Assembly: GCA_965153355.1 (NCBI GenBank)
Contig: OZ231128.1
Span: forward strand, 49,724,001-49,788,000
From: Flaccisagitta enflata
Lineage: Eukaryota > Chaetognatha > Sagittoidea > Aphragmophora
Direction: 5' to 3'
DNA: 64,000 bases
The translations under genes and the position numbers were made by a program. Position 1 is the stretch's first letter. Every line of letters begins with the position of its first letter. This document shows, in pieces, positions 9,541 to 20,925 of this stretch. The notes under the pieces were generated by a model, which had not been told where the DNA came from, searched no databases, and was given only the letters and a program-made list of their open reading frames with translations.

Positions 9541-10550
9541 TGATATAAACGTACATTGTTATCTAACGTTTTTTACCATGAATACTACTTGAAATATCAG
9601 AATTATAAGATAAAGTACAATGAAGTGATATTGATATGATTTGTTTTGCCTATTTTCAATGAAAGCACTGAAAAAGCACTGAAAATTTTACCAAATTAAG
9701 AAACAAAAGAAGCGCTGTGTGGAAACAAAGAATTAACTACGATGAGCCGTCGATGAGCGTATCAATTCTGTTAACACCTCAGGACCAATAAAATGTAAAA
9801 TATCATTGTGACAAAATGCCCGAGAGTTAAGGTTTCAAATTATCCGAGGAGAATCAAAATTTCACGCTCTTTCACATGGTGGGGTCAGATTTTATGTGAA
9901 TTGTTTCATTTTCACACCATAGTGGCATATTTAAAGCGTTAGGTATGCGTTAGGATCAAGTTTGGGGGTGTGCGCGAATTGATACGCTCCAAGAAAAAAA
10001 AACATTACTCTGCGTAGGATCAACCCAATAAGATGAAAATGGAGGAAAATGTCCTTCAAGTTGTTGTCCATCGAATTGTAAGAAAAAAAATGCTTAATGT
10101 TTAAGATAAATGAGGTTAAAAATAATAGATATCCTATCAATCTTGAGAGAAAAAAATTAAAAAAATTGAGAAGGGTTAAATTTGATTTTTAGACCATTTT
10201 TTGACAACTTATTGATTGAGTAGTGAGTTGAATTTTTTTGTACATCCTGTGGGATTGATACTAGTTGAAAAAAACTCATAATATCATAGGATGCGACATT
10301 TTTTTATTGCTTTTGCTTGCTATTTCTTACAGGAGACAGAATGGAGACACACCAAAAAGAGCCTTTTGAACAAATTTTTAGACCCTCTAGGGGTAGGGAG
10401 GGTCACAAAAAATGGTTTGAAATTGTACACTGGGTAGTTATGAATGTCTTTGAACCATTTGATTCGTTCATAATGCTGTATCTGAAGCTTGGGCCAACGT
10501 AGATTGGCAGAAAGTCGGGCCCTCAAGCATGCTGTGGAACCGTGACATTT
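9541..10550. other. No gene recognised
   Basis: AT-rich sequence with short ORFs lacking any recognisable domain. Upstream channel exons (S1-S6, pore) were looked for on the minus strand and not found here. Confidence 0.4.
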
Positions 10551-10554
10551 GCCA

Positions 10555-11090
10555 TAGGTCATTTTGCAATTATAGGTAATCATAGGTTATTATAGGTAAT
10601 TATAGGTCATTATGTAATTATTGATTATAGGTCGTTATTGGTAATCATAGGTTAGTATGTAATCATAGGTATGTAATCATAGGTCTTTATAGGTACTTAT
10701 AGGTCATTATTTAATTATGGGTAATTATGGGTAATTATAGGTAATTATAGGTAATTATAGGTAATCATAGGTCATTATAGGTAATTATAGGTCATTATGT
10801 TATTCTAGGTAATTATGGGTAATTATGGTTGATCATACGTCATTATAGGTAATTATTTGTCCATATGTAATTATAGATAATCATAGGTCTTTATTGGTAC
10901 TTATTGGTCATTAAATTGATTTGGGTAATTATAGGTAATTATAGGTAATTATAGGTCATTATAGGCACTTATAGGTCAATAGGTAATCATAGTCATTATC
11001 GTCATTACAGGAAATAATGTACTTATAGAATTAGGCAATTATGTAGTTAACTAAGTCTCGCACGCGACTTATCGGTGTTGGCCTTGTTTT
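10555..11090 (-). mobile_element. Terminal-hairpin element with 10-bp satellite core, hairpin end missing
   Basis: A ~470-bp array of AGGTAATTAT units is followed by GTCTCGCACGCGACTTATCG and GTGTTGGCCTTGTTTT. That is the same 5' block as the copy ending at 8291. The hairpin end expected near 10.5 kb is not visible. Confidence 0.75.
10556..11030. repeat. 10-bp satellite AGGTAATTAT
   Basis: About 45 imperfect 10-bp units (AGGTAATTAT, AGGTCATTAT, GGGTAATTAT). Confidence 0.9.
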
Positions 11091-11261
11091 TTGACCACCC
11101 GTTATAAAGGATTCCAGTACAGAAATCTGCTATATTCATAACTGCCCTTTATTGATTGTATTTACATGAATATACGTCTTTGTAGATTTATGGTAAAATA
11201 TGATTAAATTGTAAATACCAGGACTTTCGTGGGTAGCAATTACTCTCGATCGGCCCAGCTG

Positions 11262-11429
11262 GTGCTAGTCTCAGACGGGTGGACAGGAGTGTAAATGCAA
11301 TTACCACAGGCCGACGGACCAATGGAGTGACGGACCATCAGGCCGACGGACCAATTAATCAACGGACCAACGGTTTGACGGACAGATGGACAAAGCCTCT
11401 AATAGAGTCGTATGTCCGCGACTAAAAAA
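11262..11429 (+). mobile_element. Terminal-hairpin element, B/C hybrid, 5' end decayed
   Basis: It holds CAGACGGGTGGACAGGAG (G-rich box), GCCGACGGACC repeats and GACAAAGCCTCTAATAGAGTC. The hairpin is AGTCG-TATGTC-CGCGACT followed by AAAAAA. The AAACAAG start is not recognisable. The hairpin mixes family B arms with a family C GTCC loop. Confidence 0.65.
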
Positions 11430-11647
11430 TGAAAAGAAAACGAATGGAATTTTTTAAGAATAAAAAAAATGTCATAATAAACCAAGACAAACCATCTCCT
11501 ACATGCGCTAAGAATTTTTATTTGTCTGTGTGTGGGTGTGTAAATTGTTTTCCCAAAATACTCCAATAAAAATTCCGACATGTTCTCCCCGATCATGATC
11601 ATTTGCATCCTGCTTATCGTTTTCTTCATTCGCCTTGAGTGAGTATA

Positions 11648-11974
<327 letters not shown>

Positions 11975-12164
11975 CATCCATCTCTCTCTCTCTGCCCCTC
12001 CCTCAGCATGGCGCCTTTTTTCGACCCGGTTTCGCGCCACATGTTGTTGTTGCTGAGTAAAGGACAATTTTTTCCTCCTTTTAATCCGAATAAATGCGAT
12101 GATTTTCCGGATGTTCACTTCCGATTTTCCGGACGTTCACTTCCGATTTCCGACAGTGTTTTCC

Positions 12165-12459
12165 GCTTTTGGGCAGCGGCCCCGAAGGGGTCGATGACCT
12201 ATGCTTTCACACATGTGGGGGATTTTCTTCTTCTCCTTCTCCTTCTTCTCCTACGTCCCACCCCCTCAAATCGAGACTGGGATTTGAGGGGGGAGGGATG
12301 GAGGAGGAGGAGGAGAAGGAGGAGGAGACAATCCCCATATGTGTAAAAGCACAGGTCATCGACCCCTTCAGGGCCGCTGCCCTGCTCCCCCTTCAACTTC
12401 AAGCACAACGTACTTAGCAGGGCACGGGTACCGCTGACCATCTAACGCTTTTGCGACTA
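12165..12459 (-). mobile_element. Terminal-hairpin element family D body with long palindrome
   Basis: An inverted repeat of 50-58 bp arms (12168-12226 and 12331-12382) surrounds a purine-rich loop with GGAGGA repeats. Arm landmarks are GGGCAGCGGCCCC, TCGATGACCT and CACACATGTGGGG. The minus-strand 5' block is TAGTCGCAAAAGCGTTAGAT, then GGTCAGCGGTACCCGTGCCC. The tetranucleotide and hairpin end are missing here. A complete relative is at 59059-59423. Confidence 0.75.
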
Positions 12460-12800
12460 TTATACAATGGCTGTTGTTATGTCCGATAGATGGGGGTGAA
12501 AATTTTTTTTTTGGTCATAGAAAGATTTGCATCGGTGAAAAGTTTACTTTTTATGTCTACTTTGAGATAAAAAAAAGTTTGGGCCATATTTCCCATTTCG
12601 CTCTGGCCAGGAGCACTTTTAGTTCCCCCCCTTTTTGGGGGTGCAAAGCACTACCAAAAACAATGCAAAATTTGAGATTGTTCATCTTGTTTTCTTTGCT
12701 ATTCCTTGACAAATTGGTAAAAATCCTTGTGGCTGGTCTTGTTTGAAAGATATGAAGTAGTAGAACATAAAATAAGGAGAAGTAGCTGATAGGGGTCCCT

Positions 12801-13790
12801 GTGGGGCCCTCCGAAGGTCCACAAAGGGCCCCCAAATGACCAAAATAGCTGAAAATGGCTAAAAAATGAGTGGTTTTGGAGTTGTCTCTTCTCAAATGTT
12901 ATTAGGGAGGACAATTTTATGTTAAGATGCTGTCACCTGGTTTGGAGCAACAAAAGAAAAGGTCAGGGGCCCCTCAGGGACCCATTCAAGGGGCCCCGAG
13001 AGGCTTCAAAAGGCTTAAAATGGGAAAAAATAACCAAAATTCAAGCATTTTGACAATGCAGGGCATAGTTATCTGTTTAGCTTCCCTCATCAGTGCAGCA
13101 GAACTAGATAAGAGGGCTGAAGACCCCTGATGGGCCCATCCAGAGGACCTAAAGGACTCATAATAGCCAAAAATGACCAAATCTTGACATTTTTATACTA
13201 TTCTTCTTTGATACATTGTTGGACTGCACCTATTTACTGTTTATTGGATGGATGATTGATTGATTGATTGAATGATTGATTGTTAGATTGATTCATATGT
13301 CTGTGGGGCCCTCATGGGTTCCTCAAGGGGCCCCCAAATAACCTAAACAGCTAAAAAGAGCCCAAAAAATGAGGGTTTTGGAGTTGTTTCTTCTCAGATG
13401 TTGTTGGAAGGGAAATTCCATGTAAAGATACTGTCATCTGGTGTGGAACATCAAAAGAAAAGGTCAGGGGCCCCTCAGGGACCCATTCATTGGGCCCCTA
13501 GATGCTGCAAAAGGCTTAAAACAGGAAAAAATGACCAAAATTTAGGTAGTTTTGACGATGAAGGACCTAGTTATCTGTTTAGCTTCCCTCATCAAAGCAG
13601 CAGAACTAGATAAGAATAAAACTGAAAGCTGAAGACCCCTGTTGAACCCATACAAACACCTTGTGGGACCTGTGATAGCCAAAAATGACCAAATCTTGAC
13701 ATTGTTTATGTTATTCATCTTTCATAGATTGTTTGCTAATTGTTTGTTGGATAATTGATTGATTATCTTCTATATCTTATAATAAACTGA
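12801..13790. repeat. Tandem duplication of arm sequence in the foldback element
   Basis: The segment starting GTGGGGCCCTC at 12801 is repeated from 13303, an offset of 502 bp. Shared words in order are GGGCCCCCAAAT, TTTTGGAGTTGT, AGAAAAGGTCAGGGGCCCC, TTATCTGTTTAGCTTCCC and CCAAAAATGACCAAATC. Unit two is more diverged and has no counterpart in the right arm. Confidence 0.8.
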
Positions 13791-14009
13791 GTCTAAATTT
13801 TTCTCAGTTTGGGTATAAAGAAGAATATCTTTCCACTTGTCATACATGATATGATTGATACAAAAATTAATTGATTTATAAGCTGCTGCAGCTCTTGCTG
13901 TAAAGATCAAGACTTGCTACTTAACATTGTACAATTTGATGTACAATAGAAGAACACAGAAAGACTTATGTTCATTCATCTGTCTGCTCATCTATCCCTT
14001 TGGCTTTGT

Positions 14010-14330
14010 GCATCCCCCCCTCTTTTCAGCCTTCAGCCTCTGCTCATCAACTCTTTCAGGCTCCAAATTAGCGTTTTGAGCCATGAAATCAACTGTTTTG
14101 GGCGTCAAATTAGCCTCATCTAACCTCAATAAAATCCTCTCAGGCCTTGAATCAGTTGTACCAGGGCTCTTTCAGGCCACAAATCAGCCTTTTTTTTCTT
14201 GAAATCAACTGTCTTGGACCTCAAATTTTGTCTTTTAAACCCCAATCAGCCCTCCCAAGCTTTTTGAAGACTTTAATCACCCCCTGTGTTCTAACCCCTT
14301 TGGAGCTGTGCCCTGCTCCTACTCATTCCC
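14010..14330. repeat. Decayed ~20-bp-class minisatellite inside the foldback element
   Basis: Degenerate units of the type TTTCAGGCTCCAAATTAGC / GCCTTGAATCAG, ending GAGCTGTGCCCTGCTCC. The composition resembles terminal-hairpin element cores, so an old element may have been carried inside the foldback element. Confidence 0.4.
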
Positions 14331-14583
14331 AAATATAATCATACAAAGAAGGGCAGTGGGTATTGCTCAACACATATCACTACTGCTTTGTTTTAGTTTT
14401 AGTATCTTGTTTGTGTAGCCGGCTGGTTCAGATATCAATCAATGGCTATGGCATGGCTGACCCCATGGCATCACTTTTTTTGCAAATTTAGTGTTGCATC
14501 TGCATAAGTACCTGGCCAAGAGCTGATAGATAGAGTCAGAGCTTGGTAAAGCTTTACCGCTTCAGGCATCCTATACGCCCCAT

Positions 14584-14910
14584 ATGATGGCATTGTCTCA
14601 GTATCTGATCTGGCAACATATCTTTGACAGAAAGAGTCTTACATTGAGATCACCATTTCAAATGGAAATGACAATCCAAAGTTATTTCTCTTCCAGCTTG
14701 GCAATGAATGAAGAAGATCTTTGCTCTCTGGAGGCATGGCTACCCTGTCTTTTCTACCATGGGGAACTGGTAGATTTTGAAAAAATTAAGTATCATCATA
14801 CACTGATGTTGTTCATGAGACTGCATCCTGAGAAGAGATCAAAGAGTCAGGCTTTATTTTTAAAAAAAGTTCATGGGCCTTGTTTTTGGCGCTGGAATAT
14901 GGAGCAATGA
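14584..14910 (+). CDS. Uncharacterised 108-codon frame inside the foldback element
   Basis: A non-repetitive open frame with mixed composition, rich in Leu, Met and Phe, with a basic patch HPEKRSKS near residue 80. I recognise no transposase or host domain. Its place in the unique interior makes it the only candidate for captured or decayed coding sequence there. It could equally be chance. Confidence 0.15.
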   Translation: MMALSQYLIWQHIFDRKSLTLRSPFQMEMTIQSYFSSSLAMNEEDLCSLEAWLPCLFYHGELVDFEKIKYHHTLMLFMRLHPEKRSKSQALFLKKVHGPCFWRWNMEQ

Positions 14911-16074
14911 TGGCTGGGATGGGAAAATCCCTGAGGACTAGACATTGAGTCAGTTTGAGAGTATTGAAATTACTCCAAAACCTTTAATATTATTCCCCCC
15001 CTCTCTTGGTTCATTAGAAAAAAAAAAAAAAAGAAAAAAAAACCAAAAAAATATAAACAATTACGAGAAACAAAGCCAAAAACAAAACCAAAAACAAAAA
15101 ACAAAAGCTTTTAAACCACGATTGTAGAATGTACATTTTATTGCAAGATGTCATGTTGCAAGATTTGATCATTAAAGCATGAGCAGCAGCAGCTTAAAAA
15201 ACTATCCTTTTAGTAGGTATAATATTCTGTATGATGTATGATAATTGAGGTATGATATAAGACATATGAATCAATCTAACAAACAATCAATCAATCAATC
15301 ATCCATCCAATAAACAGTAAACCAAAGAAGAATAGTGTAAAAATGTCAAGATTTGGTCATTTTTGGTTATTATGAGTCCTTCAGGTCCTCTGGATGGGCC
15401 CATCAGGGGTCTTCAGCCTTCTTATCTAGTTCTGCTGCACTGACGAGGGAAGCTAAACAGATAACTAGGCCCTTCATGGTCAAAGATGGCAAAAAATTGA
15501 TAAAAATGCTTAAAATTTGGTCATTTTTGCCCGTTTAAGCCTTTTGGAGCATCTAGGGGCCCCTTGAATGGGTCCCTGAGGGACCCCTGACCTTTTCTTT
15601 TGTTGCTCCAAACCAGGTGACAGTATCTTAACATAAAATTGTCCTCTCCAATAACATTTAAGAAGAAACAACTCCAAAACCCCTCATTTTTTAGCCATTT
15701 TCAGCTATTTTGGTCATTTGGGGGCCCTTTGAGGACCCCCGGAGGGCCCCACAGGGACCCCTATCAGCTACTTCTCCTTATTTTTTGTTCTACTACTTAA
15801 TATCTTTCAAACAAGACCAGCCCCAAGGATTTTTACCAATTTGTCAAGGAATAGCAAAGAAAACAAGATGAACAATCTCAAATTTTGCATTGTTTTTGGT
15901 AGTGCTTTGCACCCCCAAAAAGGGGGGGAACTAAAAGTGCTCCTGGCCAGAGGGAAATGGGAAATATGGCCCAAACTTTTTTTTATCTCAAAGTAGACAT
16001 AAAAAGTAAACTTTTCACCAATGCAAATCTTTCTATGACCAAAAAAAAAATTTTCACCCCCATCTAATGTCCGA

Positions 16075-16430
16075 GTTCTGCCCAGTGGCCGTCGTTCGTC
16101 CTTCACTTCGCGACGGGGAAACCCTCTTAAAGGTCGTTTTGATATGTTTTTTTTCTCATTCATATCGCTTTTTCTTGTTTTGACTTCTTTCTCTTAGTTT
16201 TCATCACTTCTTAATCATGTTGATTTAAATTTGTTTTTCTCTCTCGCTTTTTTACTCCCCCGTCCTTGAACTCTTTCACCACGTTGATGTCTCTTTAATC
16301 TTGTTTTCTTCCTTGATCACCAATTGCGTATTTGTTGTTATCATGAAAACCCTGCATCTCTTCCTTTTTCTCCTATAGCCTGACACCCTAGCCTGGAGGC
16401 TCAAATCCTAGCCTTCTTCTACCCCTTCTT
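16075..16430. other. No gene recognised
   Basis: Sequence on the right of the foldback insertion. GCCTGGAGGCTCAAATCC (about 16390) resembles one unit of the 20-bp minisatellite. T/C-rich microsatellites follow. Confidence 0.4.
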
Positions 16431-16770
16431 ATTTTTCTTTTTCTTTTTCTTTTTCTTTTTCTTTTTCTTTTTCTTTTTCTTTTTCTTTTTCTTTTTCCTG
16501 TCCTTTTTTTTTCTTTTTCTTTTTCTTTTTCTTTTTCCTCTATTTCTTCTTCATCTTCTTCTTCTTCTTCTTCTTCTTCTTCTTCTTCTTCTTCTTCTTC
16601 TTCTTCTTCTTCTTCTTCTTCTTCTTCTTCTTCTTCTTCTTTCTCTTCTTCTTCTTCTTCCTCTTTCTTCTTCTTCTTCTTCTTCTTTTTCTTCCTCTTG
16701 TTCTTGTTCTTCTTCTTCTTCTTCTTCTTCTTCTTCTTCTTCATCTTCTTCTTCATCTTCTACTTCAACT
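16431..16770. repeat. (CTTTTT)n and (CTT)n polypyrimidine tract
   Basis: Hexamer CTTTTT units (about 16435-16545) followed by about 65 CTT units. The Lys/Glu/Arg frames on the minus strand are repeat artefacts. Confidence 0.95.
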
Positions 16771-16980
16771 ATTCTCACTCTCCTCCTCAACCTCACCCAA
16801 TTCTGCTGCACCAATCAAGAGCACTGACCTCTAATCGAGGTCATGCTGGGTCATCCGTGACTCGAGAGAAAAATGTCCGGGAAAAATCAAATCTGGATGC
16901 CGACCGACGAAAGAACCGGGATTAGAGAATGGCGGGAAAATGAATGGGAAAAGAGAGGGCAAAAACCTCGACAGAGGAAT

Positions 16981-17074
<94 letters not shown>
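16981..17074. repeat. (GAAA)n-(GA)n microsatellite
   Basis: Four GAAA units followed by about 38 GA units. Confidence 0.95.
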
Positions 17075-17075
<1 letters not shown>

Positions 17076-17175
17076 ACCAGACAGGCATATTGACAGATGG
17101 AAAAATAGACAGGCAAAATCTAGAGGAACTGAGAGGTAGAAACATACAGGAACAGACAATCATATAGAGACAAAA

Positions 17176-17262
17176 AGAAGTATTATCGTAGTGACGACAT
17201 TCAAAACTTCGTTCATAAATAATGAACGAAGTTACGACGTCGTCAAAACGTTAATTCTTGAG
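17176..17262. repeat. Imperfect palindrome with 12-bp perfect core stem
   Basis: The core AACTTCGTTCAT / ATGAACGAAGTT (17205-17216 and 17222-17233) has a 5-nt loop. Outer arms (TGACGACA and ACGACGTCGTCA) also pair with mismatches. A related word, TTACGACGTCGTAA, occurs at about 19117. Confidence 0.6.
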
Positions 17263-17341
17263 CAACAGGCGCTTACTCATTGTCTAAACTGTGTGCATTG
17301 AACTTTTTTGTACATGGTCATTTAGTTTACCTTTTTTAATA

Positions 17342-17344
<3 letters not shown>

Positions 17345-17432
<88 letters not shown>
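17345..17432. repeat. (CT)n microsatellite
   Basis: About 43 uninterrupted CT units. Confidence 0.97.
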
Positions 17433-17435
<3 letters not shown>

Positions 17436-17519
17436 ACTCTCTCTCTTTCATCTCTTTCATTTATTTATTCATTTTTTCTACAACAATCATTGTAAGACAG
17501 AAAATTTATGAAGAAAAAT

Positions 17520-17690
17520 GAAGTGTTTCACCATACTTTTTGCATTATTATCAGGACAGTAATGAAGCTGGAATGCTTTAAGTGGTCAAATTGTCTCTAA
17601 GGACACTTGGTGCATACATTTTTATCATATTTTTACTTACAATGTAATTTGAACTATGCGTTTCACATAAGAAGTAATTATAACCTTAAC
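17520..17690. repeat. Dispersed repeat, inverted copy at 55140-55310
   Basis: Shared words, one copy reverse-complemented: GTGTTTCACCAT, CTTTTTGCAT, CAAATTGTCTCTA and CACTTGGTG. Also TTTTTATCATAT and CAATGTAATTT. No coding capacity. Confidence 0.65.
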
Positions 17691-18198
17691 CAATTTTAGT
17701 AAAAATTCACCTTTCTCCCACCCCCCTAATTAGGATAAAGGGGCTCAGCTGGGGATATGGACACCCTGGTTCCTTTTTTTTTTTTTTTCAGTTAGGTAAT
17801 TTTAACCAAAATTGGGCTGAGTTGATGGTCCCGATCAATGCCAGAGGACAGCTCTAACAATACCCTTCCCCTAAAATATTTTTATATATTTTTTTAAAAT
17901 ACACTTAAAATTTTGTTTTAAATAGAAGAAATATGACACATTTAGTAAAAAGTATATACCTGAGGAATTTTGATAGCGTTTCAAAAAACCATATATTAGG
18001 TATGTATGTGTATGTAATGGAAGCTTACACTATATAAATGTCCGTATTTTTTCAGATTTTCTTTAAAGTTAAATGTTTCTTATTTGGATAATTGTATGAG
18101 TTTTATGTAGAATAAATTGTTGCACACATCACATGAAAATAAGCATGAAAAAAATGTTTTTTAGTGAATTTCTGCTTACACTTTTTTTCATTTTCGGA
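17691..18198. other. No gene recognised
   Basis: AT-rich intergenic DNA with a T-run at 17776-17789. No repeat family was identified. Confidence 0.4.
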
Positions 18199-18339
18199 GG
18201 TCGAAATTCTAAGAAAGCCAAACACAGGGAAATTTTGCATTTTAAAAAACATAGTTCTCTCTGTAATCGATTTGGGAAGAGAACTATGTTCTTTGTTTTT
18301 TCATTTTTTCATTTCCTATGCAAATTTAGAATTTCGACC
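18199..18339. mobile_element. Palindromic MITE, 141 bp
   Basis: Terminal inverted repeats GGTCGAAATTCTAA (18199-18212) and TTAGAATTTCGACC (18326-18339) are perfect over 14 bp. A nested inner stem, AACATAGTTCTC / GAGAACTATGTT, surrounds TCTGTAATCGATTTGGGAA. A truncated copy starts the window (1-78). Confidence 0.7.
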
Positions 18340-19009
18340 AGCCCCTTGTCATTGTTCAAAAATAAAATAAGTGTAAATTTTCAAAACAATTTGTTTGGTA
18401 GCATTGGCTAAACTTGGCCCTCTTGCTAAGTCAATGCAAATTTTTCTTTTGAATATGATGTCTGAGCTATCTCAATCACTTTTATTCATTTATTTTTACA
18501 TTTCAATTTATTCATTTTTTCTATTTTGACCTTATTTGAAACACAAATGTTGCCTTTGGAGGGAAGCCGTCGTAACTAAAAACTAGTTGTAAGCCACAAT
18601 TCGCTTTAGGCAATCATTTTCATCAAAGATGATAAAGAAAAATTATTCAGAGTACCTTTTTGAAATGAAGTCTCTTGTTTAGACATTTTTTCTTTTTTTG
18701 ATGAGGAGAAATGTTAGATAGATGAATGAACAAATGAATGAATGAATGCATGAAGGAATGAATGCATGAAAGAATAAATACATGAAAGAATAAATGAATA
18801 AAAAAAAGAAGAAAGGAAGGAAGGTAGGAAAGAAGAAAGAAAAAAAAATAAACACATCTATTAACAAATAGATTAAACTTCAACAGTATCAATTACTTAT
18901 TGTAGGAATAAATGCCAGTTTTGGACATTCATGTGATTTGAACCAATTGTAAAACATTCCATCTAATGTAAGCACATAAAAAATTTGCTTAGATTCAGAA
19001 AAAAATAAG

Positions 19010-19012
<3 letters not shown>
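18340..19012. other. No gene; (AATG)n-like tract at 18728-18800
   Basis: AT-rich DNA with a degenerate GAATGAAT/GAATAAAT tract. No coding or RNA feature was recognised. Confidence 0.5.
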
Positions 19013-19047
<35 letters not shown>

Positions 19048-19273
19048 GAGTCAAAAATGGAAATAGCTGATTTCACACAGTTCAGACACAGAGGTTTGGG
19101 GATAATTCACGTTATTACGACGTCGTAACAATGAGCATTCAACAGTAACATACTCATTTTTTGCAAGCTGTGTCGTAACTACGTGGTTGCCCCGACAAGA
19201 AGACACAGATATGAAAAAAAAGCAGGGGGAAAAAGTCAAGGCGTTGAGCCTGAATGAAACTTGGTCCATGAAC

Positions 19274-19312
<39 letters not shown>
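19013..19312. repeat. Two (GA)n tracts around unique sequence
   Basis: GA runs at 19013-19041 and 19276-19311. Between them is the perfect palindrome TTACGACGTCGTAA (about 19117). Confidence 0.85.
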
Positions 19313-19316
<4 letters not shown>

Positions 19317-20747
19317 TCAAATATTCAATAAAACGGGAAAATCAGAGGCATGAAGGTCGGGGAAAATTAAGAGGCAGCATGGTTGGAGGTCTAGAAATGT
19401 CCGGCAACAAGAGATTGCCAGGATGATGATTGAGAAATATCAAAAAGTAGCAAGCAAAGTGTCCGGGAGGATGGTAGAAGCTGGGTAATAATCATAGGAT
19501 ATAAGGGATGTAGCTTGGGTGATGTTTAGTAAAAAAAAAAGAAGCTGGGTAATGTACAGATGCTGAGGGATGGCGTTTGGGTAATGCTCAGAGGCTTTGG
19601 GGATGGAGGCTGGGGAACCTCCAAAAGCAGCGAGGTTGGGGGTCGAAGAACGATCAGAGGATGAACTGAAAGGATGGGCGGCCAGGATGGACTATGGAGG
19701 TTTAGTCTGGTCGGGCAAAGAATGTTTCAAGCGTGAGTCAATGACTTACTTCATCGTTGAAGGCCCTTGACAGAAGGATGGTCGTTGGCATTAAAGGAGC
19801 AAAAACCCGCAAAGTCGAGGATGAGATTCATTTCCCGTCAATGAGTCAATGGAATTATCCGCCAAAGATGATAAAAAAAAACTGATAAAAAGAAGATACC
19901 GATTACTTTGCAAAACGGCGTGTGGCTTGGATGAAATAATGTCAAAAAAAGAAAAGCGGCTTCATATAGAATGATTAAAATATGTTAAAACAGGACACAA
20001 AATCAAATGAACAATTGTTTAACAAACGAAAGCAATAGAAGACCAACCGTTGCAAGAAAAGACAATCGGAACAACGTATAATGGGGCATGTTGTTGCATG
20101 TGGGGAAAAACGAGCCATCTACGAAGTGGAAATAGACAATGAAAGAAACTATATATATACTTGAAATGTAGAAAGCGCAGAAACTAACTTGGCACGACCA
20201 CAAGCAAAGGTCATGGTGTAACAACTGCAAGAAGTCTTTTTCCTCCCGTGATTTATTGGTTGTTTCTGTACTTGGTATCTGAGACATTTTTACTAGCAGA
20301 CATAAATTCTGTCATTCAACATCTGCGATGTGGAATGTATGAGTCAGCGGCCGATGGTTCCCATCTGAAAGACAACTGTAGACGTTGACTCAGAGTCTCA
20401 TATGGACAGACGGATTACATGCAAACGCTAAATAAACATAAAAAAGAGAAAAGAAAACAAGTTATGAAGGAGAAGTTTCATTGCAATATTAAGATCTCTT
20501 GCTGGGGCGGTTGACGACTCATCGCGAACGGGTCAAACATGAAATGGGTCCATGGATGTGGATTAAGGCATGGATGCCACGGACGCCCTGCCTCCCTCGC
20601 GCTTCAGATTTGCCATCAAGAATTGAAATTGTATCACGAGGGGTTACGTTTTGAGAAGCGCAATGAAATTAAAACTGTCGTGAACAAATATTTTTATGAC
20701 GGATGTACCTTTCCATGAGTGTTCATGCTAACTGAATGACAGTTATC
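19313..20747. other. No confident gene
   Basis: 19440-19640 carries loose repeats of GAAGCTGGGTAATG-type units (degenerate minisatellite). The minus frame 20003-20287 is open but shows no recognisable domain. The rest appears unique. Confidence 0.4.
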
Positions 20748-20925
20748 TTTTTAGTCGCGTGCTTCGCGTCTCTACACCTCCTCTATCCGTCCATCCGTCT
20801 GTCCCTCAAACTTTTTTGGCGTTTACGGGTGGTTTTTACCAGTGATCCCGCCCAAATGCATGAGTAATCTTTTTTTCATCACTGCCCCTGGCCCTGCCCT
20901 GCCCCTGCCCCTACACACCCCAACG
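20748..20925 (-). mobile_element. Terminal-hairpin element, family B, 5' end decayed
   Basis: TTTTTAGTCGCG-TGCTT-CGCGTCT carries one arm mismatch. GTCC/ATCC repeats, the GTGATCCCGCCCAAATGC box and CTGCCCCTGCCC repeats follow. The terminal CTTGTTT is not found. Confidence 0.7.

Larger units (their letters stand above)
12479..16074. mobile_element. Foldback DNA transposon, 3.58 kb, 8-bp target duplication
   Basis: The element spans 12487-16066 and is flanked by identical ATGTCCGA (12479-12486 and 16067-16074). Both ends read TAGATGGGGGTGAAAA inward. The inverted arms are about 815 bp (12487-13301) and 805 bp (15262-16066), near-identical by eye with small indels. The 8-bp duplication and TAG...GGTGAAAA terminus suggest the hAT superfamily. 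The interior (13302-15261) has a second partial copy of arm sequence and AT-rich DNA. No transposase was recognised, so it is probably non-autonomous. Confidence 0.85.

Noticed and set aside
17205-17233. Site-specific recombination site (lox-like 13-bp arms)
   Set aside because: The loop is 5 nt, not 8. No recombinase gene is present and the outer arms extend imperfectly, as in a decayed foldback.
20003-20287. Minus-strand frame with hydrophobic segments as a possible missing channel exon
   Set aside because: The hydrophobic pattern does not match S1-S6 or a pore signature, and no adjoining splice sites were convincing.
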